Shown piece after piece: positions 10,079-20,667 of a stretch of DNA of 64,000 nucleotides (positions within the stretch are counted from its first letter, which is position 1; each line of letters begins with the position of its first letter). A program made the translations under genes and the position numbers. This DNA comes from Pseudoips prasinana. Lineage: Eukaryota; Arthropoda; Insecta; Lepidoptera; Nolidae. A model generated the notes under the pieces. It had not been told where the DNA came from, did not search any database, and worked only from the letters and a program-made list of their open reading frames with translations. The stretch spans positions 1,240,001-1,304,000 of the forward strand of contig OX621248.1 of NCBI GenBank assembly GCA_951640165.1, in the 5' to 3' direction.

Positions 10079-10577
10079 GGCCTGTGGCGTGATTCGTAAA
10101 TGCTTGCTTTGCACTCTGCAGGCTGTAGGTTCGGTTCCCGCCCTGGACAGATATTCATGTGCAAAAATATGTCTGTTTGTCCTGAGTCTGGGTGTAATTA
10201 TCTGTATAGGTATGTATGTATTTACAAAAGAAAAGCAGTATATGTATCACACTGTGCCAAATTCACTTTTGATTATAAAAACATCTGAGTAATATGATCA
10301 TTTCGATAATTCTTCCACTATATGATCTATTCTAGTACTTCTTGTACAACATCTAGAAACTATGGTGTTTTATTATTATTTTGATGTTGATAATATTTCG
10401 CCACGGAGACGTTATACTGCCTTTACAATTAGAATTTGGCGCCGTTATCCGTAAATACCTTTGACAACACAGATCTCGAATACTTTCATATCAGTTATCT
10501 GGCTTCCATAGTACAAGCTCTGCTTAGTTTTGGAGCAGATGGCCGTGTGTGAATAATGTCCCAGGATTTTATTATTA
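10079..10577 (+). repeat. SINE C, copy 2, interrupted by about 235 bp
   Basis: Head and body (10079-10250, B box GGTTCCCGCCC-like) are separated from the tail (10487-10577, 'cagttatctggcttccatag...aataatgtcccagg') by about 235 bp not found in other SINE C copies. I could not find inverted repeats or a clear target duplication for the interrupting segment. Confidence 0.75.
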
Positions 10578-11130
10578 TTATTATATGTATAGACTTATGT
10601 CTAGTGTACTGAACATCTTTAGACTCAAAACATGAGCCACAATCCTATTTCAAGTAAGTTTTGTTCCATCTTTGTTATAATGGGTTTAATAATAACCAAA
10701 GTATGTTTATACAGCGAATATTACAGTTTGTGGAGCAACATACAACCACCGAGTGTTATTATAGCGCTATTAAATTATATTGTTAATTAATACAGACAGG
10801 TGTATGTTTTGCTACGGTTGTATTTGTATATGGCGAGGGAATAAAGGCACCTACATCAAAGCAATTTATTGTGTTCTATGATCATAAATAGGTATTATTT
10901 GTAACAGTATTATTGTACAAATTAATGATTGAGTATTTACCTACCAAGGTAATTCATCGTTCTTCTTGTCAGCGGGGGCTACCATGAAACGTAATAAGTA
11001 GACGTATGAAATGTTTACTGGGTGTATATTTCTATTGATGGGCCTGTTGGTGGTTTAGCCGTAAGGTTTTTTGCCTAGAAAGAATGGATTACACAAGGTA
11101 GTCGGGCAGCAACGCCATCTATCTATTAGA
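10578..11130. other. Sequence without recognised features
   Basis: No coding frame or repeat recognised. Confidence 0.45.
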
Positions 11131-11137
11131 TACCACT

Positions 11138-11514
11138 GCCTCGTTGGTCTAGCGGTAGCGTGTTCACCCGCAGAGAACGAGGTCCTGGGTTCAAATCCCG
11201 GGTCGGGCCAAAAAGTTATTTTGGGACTTTTCTGTAAAAAGAAAAATTTCTCAGCATCAGCCCGAAGTCTGGGAGTTGGTGGTATTATTATACCCCCGTG
11301 CCTCGGAGAGCACGTAAAGCCGTCGGGCCTGTAACTGACCTCTTTCCGGTCGTGTCGCTAGTCGTCCCATCGGATCATGAGAGTGATGGAATAGAAAGTG
11401 CTCCTGTGTTTGCGCACACACTTGTGCACTAATAAATAATAATATGTCCCGCGCAGATGGCTAATCTCTATTGAGACTGGCCGGCGTGGTGGGATTGTGA
11501 CATTATTATTATTC
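11138..11514 (+). repeat. SINE A, full-length copy
   Basis: The best copy of SINE A. The tRNA-like head has A box TGGTCTAGCGGT and B box GGTTCAAATCC followed by CCGGGTCGGGCC. The body contains 'ctcggagagcacgtaaagcc', 'cctctttccggtcgtgtcgc' and 'atcatgagagtgatggaat'. The tail ends 'gtgacattattattatt'. As a pol III-transcribed SINE it would depend on a LINE in trans. Other copies: 43793, 52660, 54911, 60125. Confidence 0.9.
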
Positions 11515-11642
11515 GATACCGCCTAACTGCGGTCGCCAACTCGCATGCCAAGCGCAGTGACTACGTCAGACCCCTCCAAATGGCAACGGTAAGGAACCTT
11601 TTGGGGGAGGCCTATGTCCAGCAGTAGGTGATATCAGGATGA
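11515..11642 (+). repeat. Repeat D-related fragment
   Basis: Carries 'actgcggtcgccaactcgcatgcc' and 'gggggaggcctatgtccagcag', i.e. the second half of repeat D and its LINE T-like tail. Diverged. Confidence 0.55.
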
Positions 11643-11724
11643 TGGCCATTGGTCTAGTGCTTACTGTCCCTCACTGCTAGATAACCTTTGTGTGTTGAGC
11701 ACGATTATATATACGATAAGTTAG

Positions 11725-12017
11725 TAAGTGTTATTGGAACGAAGTTCCTTATCGCGCGTTATGAAAGGGGGCTAGACGGAAAAATTCTTACGAAAAGTTG
11801 TCACGACACTTTTTGCAGCTGTGCGGCGTGCGCATGTTTCTCTGTCTCTCTCTCTCTCTTATAGAAAGCAAGCCAGATATTTTCATTTCTATTTCGCATT
11901 GAACAGTATGGTGTCGCGACGATTATTTTTGTTGAGTGTATACGGATTTTTTGTACATAATGAATAATAAGAAATAACTTCGTTCCATCCGGGTGTCCCT
12001 TGACACCTCTCAAGTTT
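11725..12017 (+). repeat. Repeat H, copy 1
   Basis: About 290 bp. It starts 'ttggaacgaagttcctta' and near the end has the inverted 'aataacttcgttccatccgg', followed by 'gtgtcccttgacacctctcaag' and a T run. An internal (TC)n tract of variable length lies in the middle. Copies: 25470-25760, 50545-50858, and a truncated inverse one at 61755-61915. The terminal GGAACGAAGTT/AACTTCGTTCC pairs suggest a TIR-like element, but the T-rich end could also be an antisense poly(A). Confidence 0.8.
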
Positions 12018-12084
12018 TTTTTGTTCTGCGTCTGTCTGTAACATATCTATAATATGAATGTATTTAGAAATATATAAGTATGTT

Positions 12085-12135
12085 TATCAGTTGTCTGGTT
12101 GCCATAGTACAGGCTTTGTCTAGTTTGGGATTATA
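12085..12135 (+). repeat. SINE B/C-type tail fragment
   Basis: 'cagttgtctggttgccatag...tagtttgggattatatggc' matches the shared 3' tail of SINEs B and C. No head is present. Confidence 0.5.
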
Positions 12136-12234
12136 TGGCAGTTGCTGTTCTTAAGATATTGATTATTACGTATATAATTTACCGCCTTCCTGCGTACATG
12201 GTATCCGGGCGCCAATCAGCCACCATCTTCCAGA

Positions 12235-12880
12235 CCTTGGTTGAACCACTACTGAAGTTTTTTATGGTAATGTATTATTCTCTTATTTTAGAAGTTACAG
12301 GGGGGGGGGGGGGTCATTTTACCACTTTGGAAGTGTCTTGTGAAAATTATGTTTGAAACCACAATATAATTTTTTTATATACTATGTGGACACGGGTCAA
12401 TCGCTCAATCGCGATAAAGATATAGCAAATCATTACCTTGGTTACCCGACGATTCGGCATGGATTACACCAGCCGTGGTCACGGGTCGACTGTTGTGGCT
12501 CGGCAGCGTCGTCTCCATGAAGCTCGGGTTTCGGAATCTACCCTCGCATGGTCTTGATATTTTTCTTTATTTTCTATTATCATTTTTGAAGACCTATCGA
12601 TAGATACGCCACTACTACTAGTTTGATGAAAAAAAAAATGTTTAAGTTTCAGTTCTATCTAACTATGAGGTACCCCCAAAATTTATTGTTTTTCTAATTG
12701 TCTGTGAAAACATTAATGCGGTTCACAGAATACATCTACTTATCTCGTTTCAACAGTATAGCTCTTATAGTTTCGGAAAAAAGTGGCTGTGGCAAACGGC
12801 TGGACGTACAGACAGACAGACAAGACGAATCTATAAGGGTTCCATTTTTTGTCATTTGCTACGGATCCATAAAAAAGAGA
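12235..12880 (+). repeat. Repeat O, copy 1, carrying an inserted V element
   Basis: The right half (12690-12870: 'aatgcggttcacagaataca', 'ctcttatagtttcggaaaaa', 'gacagacagaca', 'aagggttcc') matches 39835-39999. The left half includes a 14-G run, 'cattttaccactttggaagt' and 'gaagacctatcgatagatac'. Between them, about 12373-12562 is a V-type element (compare 61329-61494). Repeat O is a long dispersed element, typically bounded by TACGGAACCCT-type ends. Confidence 0.7.
12373..12562. mobile_element. V element nested in repeat O
   Basis: Starts 'tttttatatactatgtggac' and contains 'acccgacgattcggcatgg' and 'caccagccgtggtcacgggt', the same core as 61329-61494. That core (CCGAAACGTCGG on the minus strand) recalls Penelope-like element ends as I remember them. 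The assignment is an inference only. Confidence 0.5.
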
Positions 12881-12999
12881 AATGATATCATTACCCTCCG
12901 ATACATTTGTTAAGAACTAAGCCTATGGTAACATAGTTTATTTTGATGTAATTATCTTTTCTCACTTTTTAAACGTTCGCTATCAATTGTATTATCATG

Positions 13000-13172
13000 T
13001 CAACCGAATAATATCCACTGTTTGACAAAGGTTTCTTCAAATAAATTCCCCATTGTTATTATGTCCATAATTTGGAGGGATATGCCATAATCGCCACGCT
13101 TGGCAGACGGGTTGGCGGTCGCAGTATGATGGTCAAAGGCTATGGGCAGCGTCTCTCCATGTGCTATGACTC
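13000..13172 (-). repeat. LINE T tail plus repeat D, minus strand
   Basis: 'caaccgaataatatccactg' is the T tail in reverse. 13070-13170 matches D ('ggatatgccataatcgccac', 'gttggcggtcgcagtatgatgg'). Confidence 0.65.
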
Positions 13173-13194
13173 ATAGCACATGAAATAAATAAAT

Positions 13195-13575
13195 AATATA
13201 TAAAAAAGGTTTTTATTCACGTAAACTTTAAACAAGCGCTTGTAAATAGTCAGAACATGTTTGTAATAATATAGTTGTATAAATGATTATTTCTAGTAAC
13301 ATAGATATTTAGGTAGGTACACATTGTATTGATTGTATGAAAACATTTATAAAATTTATTTTATTATAGCAATGATATTTAGCTAGTTCGTATCAAGTTA
13401 TTGTCAAGAGATTATGTTTAATTATCTAGTTTAAGTCTAATATTTTAACTTACTTATCTACTATATTTTTACTACATATTGTCAATGGTTCTGTCTATAT
13501 TAAGGTATTATTATTATGACGGACCTTGTTTTGATAACGAGGGTCGCGCTTTAATGCTACTACCGGATCTAATGG
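13195..13575 (+). repeat. Repeat U, copy 1 (uninterrupted)
   Basis: Begins 'aaaaaaggtttttattcacg', contains 'gtcagaacatgtt.gta', and ends near 'ggtcgcgctttaatgctac'. Copies are at 24118-25000 and 26619-26880. This copy lacks the RTE insertion found in the 24-kb copy and shows the pre-insertion site 'atatttttactaca' around 13465-13480. Class unknown. Confidence 0.7.
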
Positions 13576-13665
13576 AGAGACGTTGCTGTACCTCCTCTGG
13601 GAGATATTCCCTCGGGTTGACTTTAAGGCCTCCCACCGGATGAGTTGGGGTGATGATATTTTTTG
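13575..13665 (-). repeat. Repeat D fragment
   Basis: Reverse match to the first part of D: 'gagatattccctcgggttgac' and 'gatgagttggggtgatgat'. Confidence 0.6.
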
Positions 13666-13854
13666 CCATAATCCACACTGCAGACACATTAATATAATGA
13701 ATATAATACAGTATATAATTCCATTCCTTTCAATCCAATTTATTCCTAAGTTAAATTAATTTTTTACATAAAGCAAAAAAAAAAATGTGTTGTAAAGTAT
13801 TTCATTAAAATATAGACTCCCTTACAAATTCTGAGTTTGGTGGAATATCAATTC

Positions 13855-14095
13855 CAGCACAAGTTTATCAGGCCATTGACTCTACAATTATGGTAAATTG
13901 GGTAGACACAATAATGATTGAGTCAACGACCTAAAATATTTTATCCCGATGTATTCTGCTAATATTCTATATGTGAAAGTATTTATGTTTAGAAGTAAAT
14001 GTTTAAGGTCATTGACTCAACAATTATGGTAACTTAAGTAGTCACAATAATTTGTACAGTCAACAACCTGAAATATTTGTAAAGGGTTCAGTTCA
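13855..14095. repeat. Imperfect direct repeat, two units about 137 bp apart
   Basis: Blocks at 13872 ('ccattgactctacaattatgg...gagtcaacgacctaaaatatt') and 14009 ('tcattgactcaacaattatgg...cagtcaacaacctgaaatatt') are about 70 bp long and clearly related. This looks like a two-copy tandem unit; no function is evident. Confidence 0.6.
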
Positions 14096-14239
14096 TTTAA
14101 TGTGGTAGGTCAAGCTATGTAATTTGTGATATTCTGTTTCATTCATATTTTGTCCAGATTTATTCTGATATTTGATGTTAAGATGTTTATAATAAGTTTG
14201 TTGTAAATAATAAATTATGTAACTATACAATATTCTCCA

Positions 14240-14600
14240 ATTTTCGTGCACCTACCATAGTATACCTGGCCTGTGTGAATGGGACAACCGGAAGGGGAAG
14301 ACCACGTCGAACATTCTCTGACCAAATTGGAGATGTTCTCAAGAAAGGGCAGGTCAGAAGTACCCTAAACCGGCGAGCATGTATGAAGAATATAATGACA
14401 GTAAGCGAGGCAAAAGAAGTATGCAAAGATCGTGACAAATGGAAATCCGTTATCTCTGCCTACCCCTCTGGGAAACAGGCGTGAGTCTATGTATGTATGT
14501 ACCATGATATTTCTGTATGTGGTCAACTGGAAGAGAATGCCTTCGGCATTAAGTCCGCCTCTGTACAATCTTGTTCAAAAAGTAATAAATAATAATAATA
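14240..14600 (+). repeat. LINE tail L, copy 1, split by RTE
   Basis: 'cgtgcacctaccat' before, and 'gtcaactggaagagaatgcc...ggcattaagtccgcctctgtaca' after the RTE insert, match the L tail at 44195-44310. L ends in (AATAAT)n or (AAATAAAT)n as LINE 3' ends do. Confidence 0.65.
14259..14499 (+). pseudogene. RTE-type LINE 3' fragment, copy 2 (inside L)
   Basis: A severely truncated copy of 241 bp. It begins at the [17 protein letters not shown] region and ends SGKQA at 14484, then (TATG)n. A target duplication taccat lies at 14253-14258 and 14500-14505. It inserted into a LINE tail of family L. Confidence 0.88.
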
Positions 14601-14872
14601 ATAAATATTAAGCTAGTATAGTAGAAGCCAAACTAAAATGAAATTAAAAATCCTGCCAATCCTGAATGTTTGACAAATGAACGACACGGCGGTATACTTT
14701 CAGTTTCAGTTCCGTGACGTAAGTCGTAACGACGGTGACGTCACGCCATCATTTGAGGTCATACGTGACTGACTCACTTAATCTAGTTAGTATGATGTAG
14801 ACATAGTTTAATATCAACAGTAGGTTAATTTCACATTTTTGGATCATTTCCCCATCGCATTTTTTTGATATT
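14600..14872. other. No recognised feature
   Basis: AT-rich with a GC-richer patch at about 14700-14760. No coding frame or repeat recognised. Confidence 0.4.
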
Positions 14873-15030
14873 AGGGAGCACCAAACGAGCAAGTGGGTCA
14901 CCTGATGGTAAGTGATCACTGCCGCCAATGTACACTCACAACAACAGAGGGGTCGCTGGAGCGAATCAACACTGAACCCTACCTCTCTTCATCTTGCCGT
15001 AGGGCTGATAGATATTGTCATGTAGGGAAA
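14873..15030 (-). pseudogene. LINE family M 3' end
   Basis: In reverse it reads 'gtgatcacttaccatcaggt' then 'gacccacttgctcgtttgg', the 3' end of an abundant LINE that also ends at 56870-56960 and 57735-57930. The C-terminal coding remnant is degraded. Confidence 0.6.
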
Positions 15031-15104
15031 AGCGTTATGCCCTCTGTATTCGACTTTATTTATCTCATTTTCTTCATATGAACAGAGGAGCATATCATAT
15101 GAAC

Positions 15105-15175
15105 AGTTAGCCTATGAGACTTGCTATTTCAAGGAATATTAGAAGTGAGGGGGGCTTGAACTGCCTAGCAAACAA
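15105..15175 (+). repeat. Repeat W fragment
   Basis: 'gttagcctatgagacttgct...gaactgcctagcaa' resembles 40375-40450. A second W block is at 15645-15760, so N and unique sequence seem to have separated the two. Confidence 0.45.
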
Positions 15176-15189
15176 ATAAATAAATATGT

Positions 15190-15365
15190 TGGAACAAATA
15201 ACACACTGCCATCTCATCCCTTATCTTGGGTGGGGATCGTTTTTGAGACTAGTGCATCTTCTGTATGCCAGGATCATCAGTGGCACACGGTGAAGTAATG
15301 ACACTGAGTGGGGAGGCCCAGGTATACCCTGGGGAATTGTTTCGACTGTCATGGATCCCGGGCTC
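15190..15365. repeat. Interspersed repeat N, copy 2
   Basis: Matches 1515-1670 along its length, e.g. 'atgccaggatcatcagtggcacac' and 'atgacactgagtggggagg'. Confidence 0.6.
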
Positions 15366-15644
15366 CTCTCCAGAGCAAAATGGCAAACAGAATGGGAATA
15401 GTTTAAGGGTCCTCAATCAATAAAATAAGCTGTTATACTTGATTCTAATAGTAGATATGGTTTGCCTTATACGCACTGGTGGGAACAACTTCCTTGTAGC
15501 TACAAGATCTGAATAATAAACTACTTGTGACATTTATTGCAAGATTTACCATATTATCAAGCTCCTTATACCAAAGATCACATCTCTGGCTTATCAATCA
15601 GGGTCACTTACCACTGGGCAACAGGCTAGTAACTAAGAGTACAA

Positions 15645-15760
15645 ACTAAACAACCCATGCCCATGCATTTGGCTTTGAACCTCGAGCGATTACTGACATG
15701 GAAATGGATGAGAGTGTGGATTTTTAGGGACGTTTGTACAACTGTTGCATTCCGTTTGTA
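15645..15760 (+). repeat. Repeat W second block
   Basis: 'gaacctcgagcgattactg' and 'ttttagggacgtttgtacaac' match 40480-40560. Confidence 0.45.
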
Positions 15761-16470
15761 AATTAAAACGCGAGCCGCTTTCCCACTGAAAGTGCCTATG
15801 TCTTGTTTTATTATAATTTTTATTTAATATGTATCCTTAGTTAATATTGTAATTGCAATATAATATATAAATAAGTAATCCTGTAAATAAATTTAATTAA
15901 TGTTATGTGATAATATAATGTAATTTTTAGCATAAGGCACACTTATAGTAATATAAAAGATGCATGCCGTGCTTACCCATAAGAGTTTGCTACACTTAGC
16001 TTTAGTTATAGTCGGACGCAATCTGCTATATTTTGAGTGTAAGCAATTGTTGGTGAACCTAAATAAATTAAAAAAAAAAAAAAACGATCAGAGTGGGCAC
16101 TACACCGATACGAATGCAAACCAGGGGTTATGGTGGGTGACGGTGGACACAGCGCGTTTTCGGTCATACTAGGCCGGCGACTACCGATCTATTTGACTGT
16201 CTACATTGTTATGCAATTCCTTTGATTATTGCCTTAATATGGCTATTAATTTTATACTGTGGTTTAATTTTATGATATTTTTGTTAAGTACAGAGTTATT
16301 ATCATAATCAGTTTTAATTTATTACGTTAAAAGGTTAGGTTAAGCGATAGCTATTACAAAAATTAAATAGCTGGGCTATAGGGAATAATCAGTAGAAGCA
16401 TGCTATGTTCCAGAGTGCTTTCATTGAACTTTTTGTTATGGCTGGAATGAAGTTGTTTTTTACTGTATGA
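15760..16470. other. No recognised feature
   Basis: Includes a 17-A run at about 16070. A 70-codon frame at 15960-16172 crosses that run and has no recognisable motif. Confidence 0.4.
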
Positions 16471-16473
16471 GCA

Positions 16474-16736
16474 CATACTTACTTATTCATCGTATGGGCA
16501 GTGGTTACCCAAAAAAGGCAGAGTAGTTCAGGTCCCCCAGTAGGCCTATGATTTGACTCATTTGTTGCCCGTTGGACAACAACCAGGACCGACAGCTTTA
16601 CGTGTCCTCCAAATCAAGAACACGCTCAGAAATTAAACCAGTTTAGCGGTTACCCATCTATGGGCTGGCCGTGAACCTAGTTACTTAACCGTGCCGATCA
16701 CTTACGGACTGGTGAGAGCATCTGGCTATGAATTCC
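16474..16736 (-). repeat. SINE P, 5S-rRNA-like, copy 1
   Basis: On the minus strand, after 'gtaagtgatcggcacgg', the sequence TTAAGTAACTAGG...CGGCCAGCCCATAGATGGGTAACCGC resembles the internal promoter half of eukaryotic 5S rRNA (TTAAGCA..., GGGCGCGGTTAGTACTTAGATGGG.GACCGC). A body with 'ggtttaatttctgagcg' and 'gtcggtcctggttgt' follows. 5S-derived SINEs (SINE3) are known; that this family is one is my inference. Copies: 26425-26612 (split) and 48375-48620. Confidence 0.65.
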
Positions 16737-16793
16737 AGAGCAGATAGACGGAGCTTATGGAATACACTTCAGACAGTATGTCATGCCAAATTA

Positions 16794-17163
16794 GGCCTAA
16801 AAGATACATAAGCGACGTAAGGCAGCAGGCGTGGAACAGGCGTGGCGCAGGCGTGCGCCGCTTCAAAACGATTTCATACAAAATGTATGCAGGCGACGTT
16901 TTTGAATTATACTGAAGCGACGCGGCGCAGACACGCCGTTTCGTTGCCTGCGCCGCGTCGCTAGCAGTCGGTTCTCGTGAGTCACGCAAGGAGCACGTCG
17001 CTTGTGATACGGTATGCTCAGTATTTACCAACTCTGAACGTTTCTTGCCTGTTCCACGCCTCTTCTGATATAATTCAAATCGCGTCTGCGCCGTATCTGT
17101 CCCACGCCTGCGCTGCGCCTGCCCCGTGCCTACGCCTTACGTCGCTTGTGTATGTTTTAGGCC
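16794..17163. mobile_element. PIF/Harbinger-type MITE, 370 bp
   Basis: Terminal inverted repeats start GGCCTAAAA and continue with near matches over about 30 bp (…AAGCGACGTAAGGC on both ends). Flanking TTA lies at 16791-16793 and 17164-17166. The interior is rich in GCGCAGGC and GCGACG motifs, far above the local GC level. No coding sequence; non-autonomous. Confidence 0.85.
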
Positions 17164-17166
17164 TTA

Positions 17167-17232
17167 GGGATATTCCATAACCGCTACGCTTAACCCGTCT
17201 GGGTTAGCAATGGCAGTATAATGGTTGACAGA
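17167..17232 (-). repeat. Repeat D fragment beside Harbinger MITE
   Basis: 'gggatattccataaccgcta' and 'gttagcaatggcagtataatgg' match D in reverse. The MITE insertion lies exactly at its edge. Confidence 0.6.
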
Positions 17233-17284
17233 GAGGTGTTTCTGACCATTCGCCTTTTTAATATTAGTGTGATATAATATAATT

Positions 17285-17345
17285 CCAGGACATTATTCAC
17301 AAACTAAGCAGAGGTCGTGCTATAGAAACCTGATAACTGATATAC
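17285..17345 (-). repeat. SINE C tail fragment
   Basis: 'ccaggacattattcac' to 'gcagaggtcgtgctatag' and 'gataactgatatactact' is the reverse of the SINE C tail. Confidence 0.6.
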
Positions 17346-17349
17346 TACT

Positions 17350-19136
17350 TTTGGTCTTACAATTGTTGAATTACTAAGGTACCTATGTGACAATTCTACG
17401 ACAATGCGTCCTAGCTTAAATGAATTATTCTATGAAATAGAAGGTACTTAATATTTTTGAACACAGTACAATATCTCTGCCTTTTTCCTAAAACACATTT
17501 AACGAAATCCATATTCATATCATTTATTTGCATTCCACAATGAACTTAGGTGGTAAACATTAGGCTTATAGCTAGGAGCATTATGGATCCTGTCGGGCAC
17601 AGCAAATTTATAAACATATACATCGGTAAATTATTATTGTTCGTAAATTATTAAGGAACTAATTAGTCTAGAGTCAATTAGTCTAGAGTCTTCCATACCA
17701 TTTGACTACTTTACATTTATGTATTTATACATTACACTAGCATATTACTATTTAACTATCCAATTAACTCGTTACGATTTAATGTCACTTAAATTAATGT
17801 TAAACATATTTTAATTACTTATATGCTACGTTTTTATCCGTATAACTTTATAATTAGCTGAAAGAGTCTAAGCAAAATATTCTAGCAAATAATATGTATT
17901 TAGAGGGCAATAAACACAGAACAACATTAAACAGTTGTTAACCTCGGGATTAAACGAGAATATATATTAGAACCAGCATCAAACTCTTTATTGTTCACCA
18001 GAATTCAGAATTTATGAACCTTTTAGAGTTACTCGTTCTCAAAAAGAACGCCCCGACTTATTTTTTTTCTGATTTTTATTATATAATATGTCCACGGTGA
18101 CGTGTTCGTCTGTCAGCGTGCATCGTAGTTCCTAAACAGGTGTGCTTCGTTGCAAAGAATTCAGTATAATAGTCAGGAACTTTTCTGAAGTTTAATTTCA
18201 GAAAGTCCGCCGATCTTTGAGTCGGTTGAAGATTGACAAACAAATGATGGCTAGTGTTGAAGGTCTTCTATGCAACTACTAGCTATCTCCACAGTTAGTC
18301 TCCACTGCCACTTTAAGTCAGGTTGTTGAGGTAAATGACCTGCAAAATATGCTCAAACACCATGAGTTTGTCCCTCCTTTGTCATTCCATAGCGCCGCCA
18401 GAAATTGGGAGGATCCACCGCTTCAATGTTAGCATACCAACTTGCCTATCTTTGCTACTACATCTTTTGTAACGTGTATGGTCAGTCTGTAAAATTTCTT
18501 CGAGAACAACTTGTTTCTAAACATACCAACCTACTCGTATAATATGAAATTATTTAAGACCAGAGTAAAAGGAAATTATAGGACTACGTGCAGTTTCGGT
18601 TCCCATCAGGTGATATTGTGGTTAAGTGTAAACTCATTCAAAATTAAGAATAAAACAAAAATATTTGGATAAGAAAGTCTTGTCTTTTTATATTAATATT
18701 TTATATTTTTTACTTTTTCTCAAACTCCATTATCCAAATAGAATAATAAAATAAAATGCCTTGCAACTTCATAACTTTATTTTAAAATTCAACTAAGAGA
18801 CTTTCTTTTGAAGACACTCGTCAATTGATTTTTGACCTTTTAACATCTAACGACCAATCTATGGGAGTGCCTCATTTTATAAATTATTTCCTCCTGAGAG
18901 AGGAATCTTAAAAATATTTTACCTCGAATTGGAAGTAGCTCGGAAGGTCTTCGGGACCAATCGATAAATTACCCTTGTGCTTTCCGCTGATATAAAAGCG
19001 AGGAGATTTAAAATGCCTAGCAATCATGAATCAGGCTTTCTTTTAGTTGTTGTTGAAATTATGGGATAATTATTATTATTTTTTTAATTTTTTTTTTGCT
19101 GCTTTGCTGTGTGGTGACGGCGACAAATATCAGAAT
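17350..19136. other. Long AT-rich stretch without recognised features
   Basis: About 1.8 kb. No repeat shared with the window and no coding frame above noise. It may be unique host intergenic or intronic DNA. Confidence 0.45.
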
Positions 19137-19140
19137 CAGA

Positions 19141-19352
19141 ATATCATCACCCCATCTCATCCCGTGGGGGGCGTAGAAGTCGACCCGAGGGAATATCTAC
19201 CAGAGGACGGGAAGCAGCTTCCTTCTGAGTACTACGACCATCATACTGCGATCGCCAACCCGCCAGCCAAGCGTGGCGATTATGGCATATCCCCTCAAGA
19301 TGATTCTTGAGGGAGGCTTGTCCAGCAGTGGACTTATTTAAGCTGTAATGAT
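19141..19352 (+). repeat. Repeat D, copy 2
   Basis: A well-preserved copy: 'catcaccccatctcatcccg', 'tcgacccgagggaatatc', 'gcgtggcgattatggcatat', 'cttgtccagcagtggac', ending 'gctgtaatgatga'. Confidence 0.8.
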
Positions 19353-19399
19353 GAATTTTTTTTTTAAAAGACAACTTTCGCAGTATGGAATACGATCCC

Positions 19400-19515
19400 T
19401 ATATCGCGGGGTATTTTACAAACATATAATAGACGGATTCCCTCGGGTCAACTTCCCCGCCCCGCACGGGATGGAATAGGATTGCGATATTCTGTTTGCC
19501 GTCCGCCGGTAGATA
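19400..19515 (-). repeat. SINE Q tail scrap joined to repeat D fragment
   Basis: 19403-19437 ('cggggtattttacaaacat') matches the Q tail. 19437-19500 ('ttccctcgggtcaacttcc') is D in reverse. A mosaic junction. Confidence 0.5.
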
Positions 19516-19519
19516 GCCG

Positions 19520-20395
19520 GTAGCATAGAGGTGTCCTCTACTGTCACCACGTGCTAGCATATGTAGGATGACAGCGATCTATGAATGGCACAGTCGCTGT
19601 TTCTGACTGGCAGGATTTGATAGGAAACGATCTGAAACAAGTATAGTTCAAATTATTTGTTATGAAGAAAAGAAAGAGAAGTCTGTTGTATATAACTAAG
19701 TAAATACTTTAAAATTCGACATACAATCACAGCTCACCTACTTGTGAGCGGTTACTATAGCCTATTATTTTGTTTTAACCATAATCATAATATTTATTTC
19801 CGTAAAATACGGTATATATAGATTTTATAACTCTTATACGTAGTATAAATGGACATACGTGTTTCGCTTATTATGGATAACATGCAAAATGAACGGCAAC
19901 ACCAAAGCATCACAATAAAAAAAAGCATTTTAAGAAGAAGATTTTAGAGTTTCAGTTCTAGAAACACATACGCTCTAAGCAATGCAATGCAAAATGTGTA
20001 GTACCACCTACCATTGTCACCATATTATTGTCACAAATATATAAGTAATTCAAACTTTGAAAATGTTAGATTTATCATTATACTCTAATGACATTAATTA
20101 GCAAGTTATATTACCCTTTGTATCAAAGACCGTGTCGCCCGAGCTGTCAGAAATATCCCAGTTCGACCAAACTGCGAAATGAATTTCAGCGGTCCAGTAA
20201 CAAAGGCAACGGGAAATGTAACTAGTTTACAGACACCTCGAGGTAACGTTTACCGATGAACTAAAATCACTGGCAAAATGTTAGTCAAATAGTGCCCAGC
20301 TAGAATAACAAAGGGTGTATTAGTATTAATTCTATTATATATTTAGTTTGATAAACGTTTATCATCTTCATAATATTTATTTTTATGCAAAATGG
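19520..20395. other. Sequence without recognised features
   Basis: No coding frame or repeat recognised over about 0.9 kb. Confidence 0.4.
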
Positions 20396-20397
20396 TT

Positions 20398-20650
20398 TTG
20401 CGCTTGACCACGATCTTACCTGATGGCAAGTGAAGATGTAGTCGAAGGTGGACCGCGCGTCCCCAAAAGATGCCTGTTCACTCAAACCTTGAATAAATCC
20501 ATGTTATATGATTCTGGAAACACGTCGTTTGGGAGGTTGTCCCACAGCTTAGCCGTGCGTCTGATGAAAGAGGAAGCAAAGCACTTCGTACGGCATAATG
20601 GGATGTCAACAATATATATCTCACCTCTCACTCCAGCCTCCCGGCGCTAA
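20398..20650 (-). pseudogene. LINE family X, ORF2 C-terminus
   Basis: The minus strand translates to 'SSFIRRTAKLWDNLPNDVFP' then ESYNMDLFKVXVNRHL, the typical C-terminal end of a CR1/L2-like LINE ORF2, with an in-frame stop. A degraded 'cttgccatcaggtaagat' tail follows. A plus-strand frame over the same bases is a shadow. Confidence 0.65.
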
Positions 20651-20667
20651 CAGCTGCCTAGTAAGTT

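Noticed and set aside
11138..11210. Possible tRNA gene
   Set aside because: A and B boxes are present, but the acceptor and anticodon arms do not form a normal tRNA, and the sequence continues into a repeated SINE body.
16600..16735. 5S rRNA gene
   Set aside because: Only the internal part resembles 5S and it is attached to a repeated unrelated body.
20423..20650. Plus-strand 75-codon frame
   Set aside because: The opposite strand encodes a recognisable LINE C-terminus.
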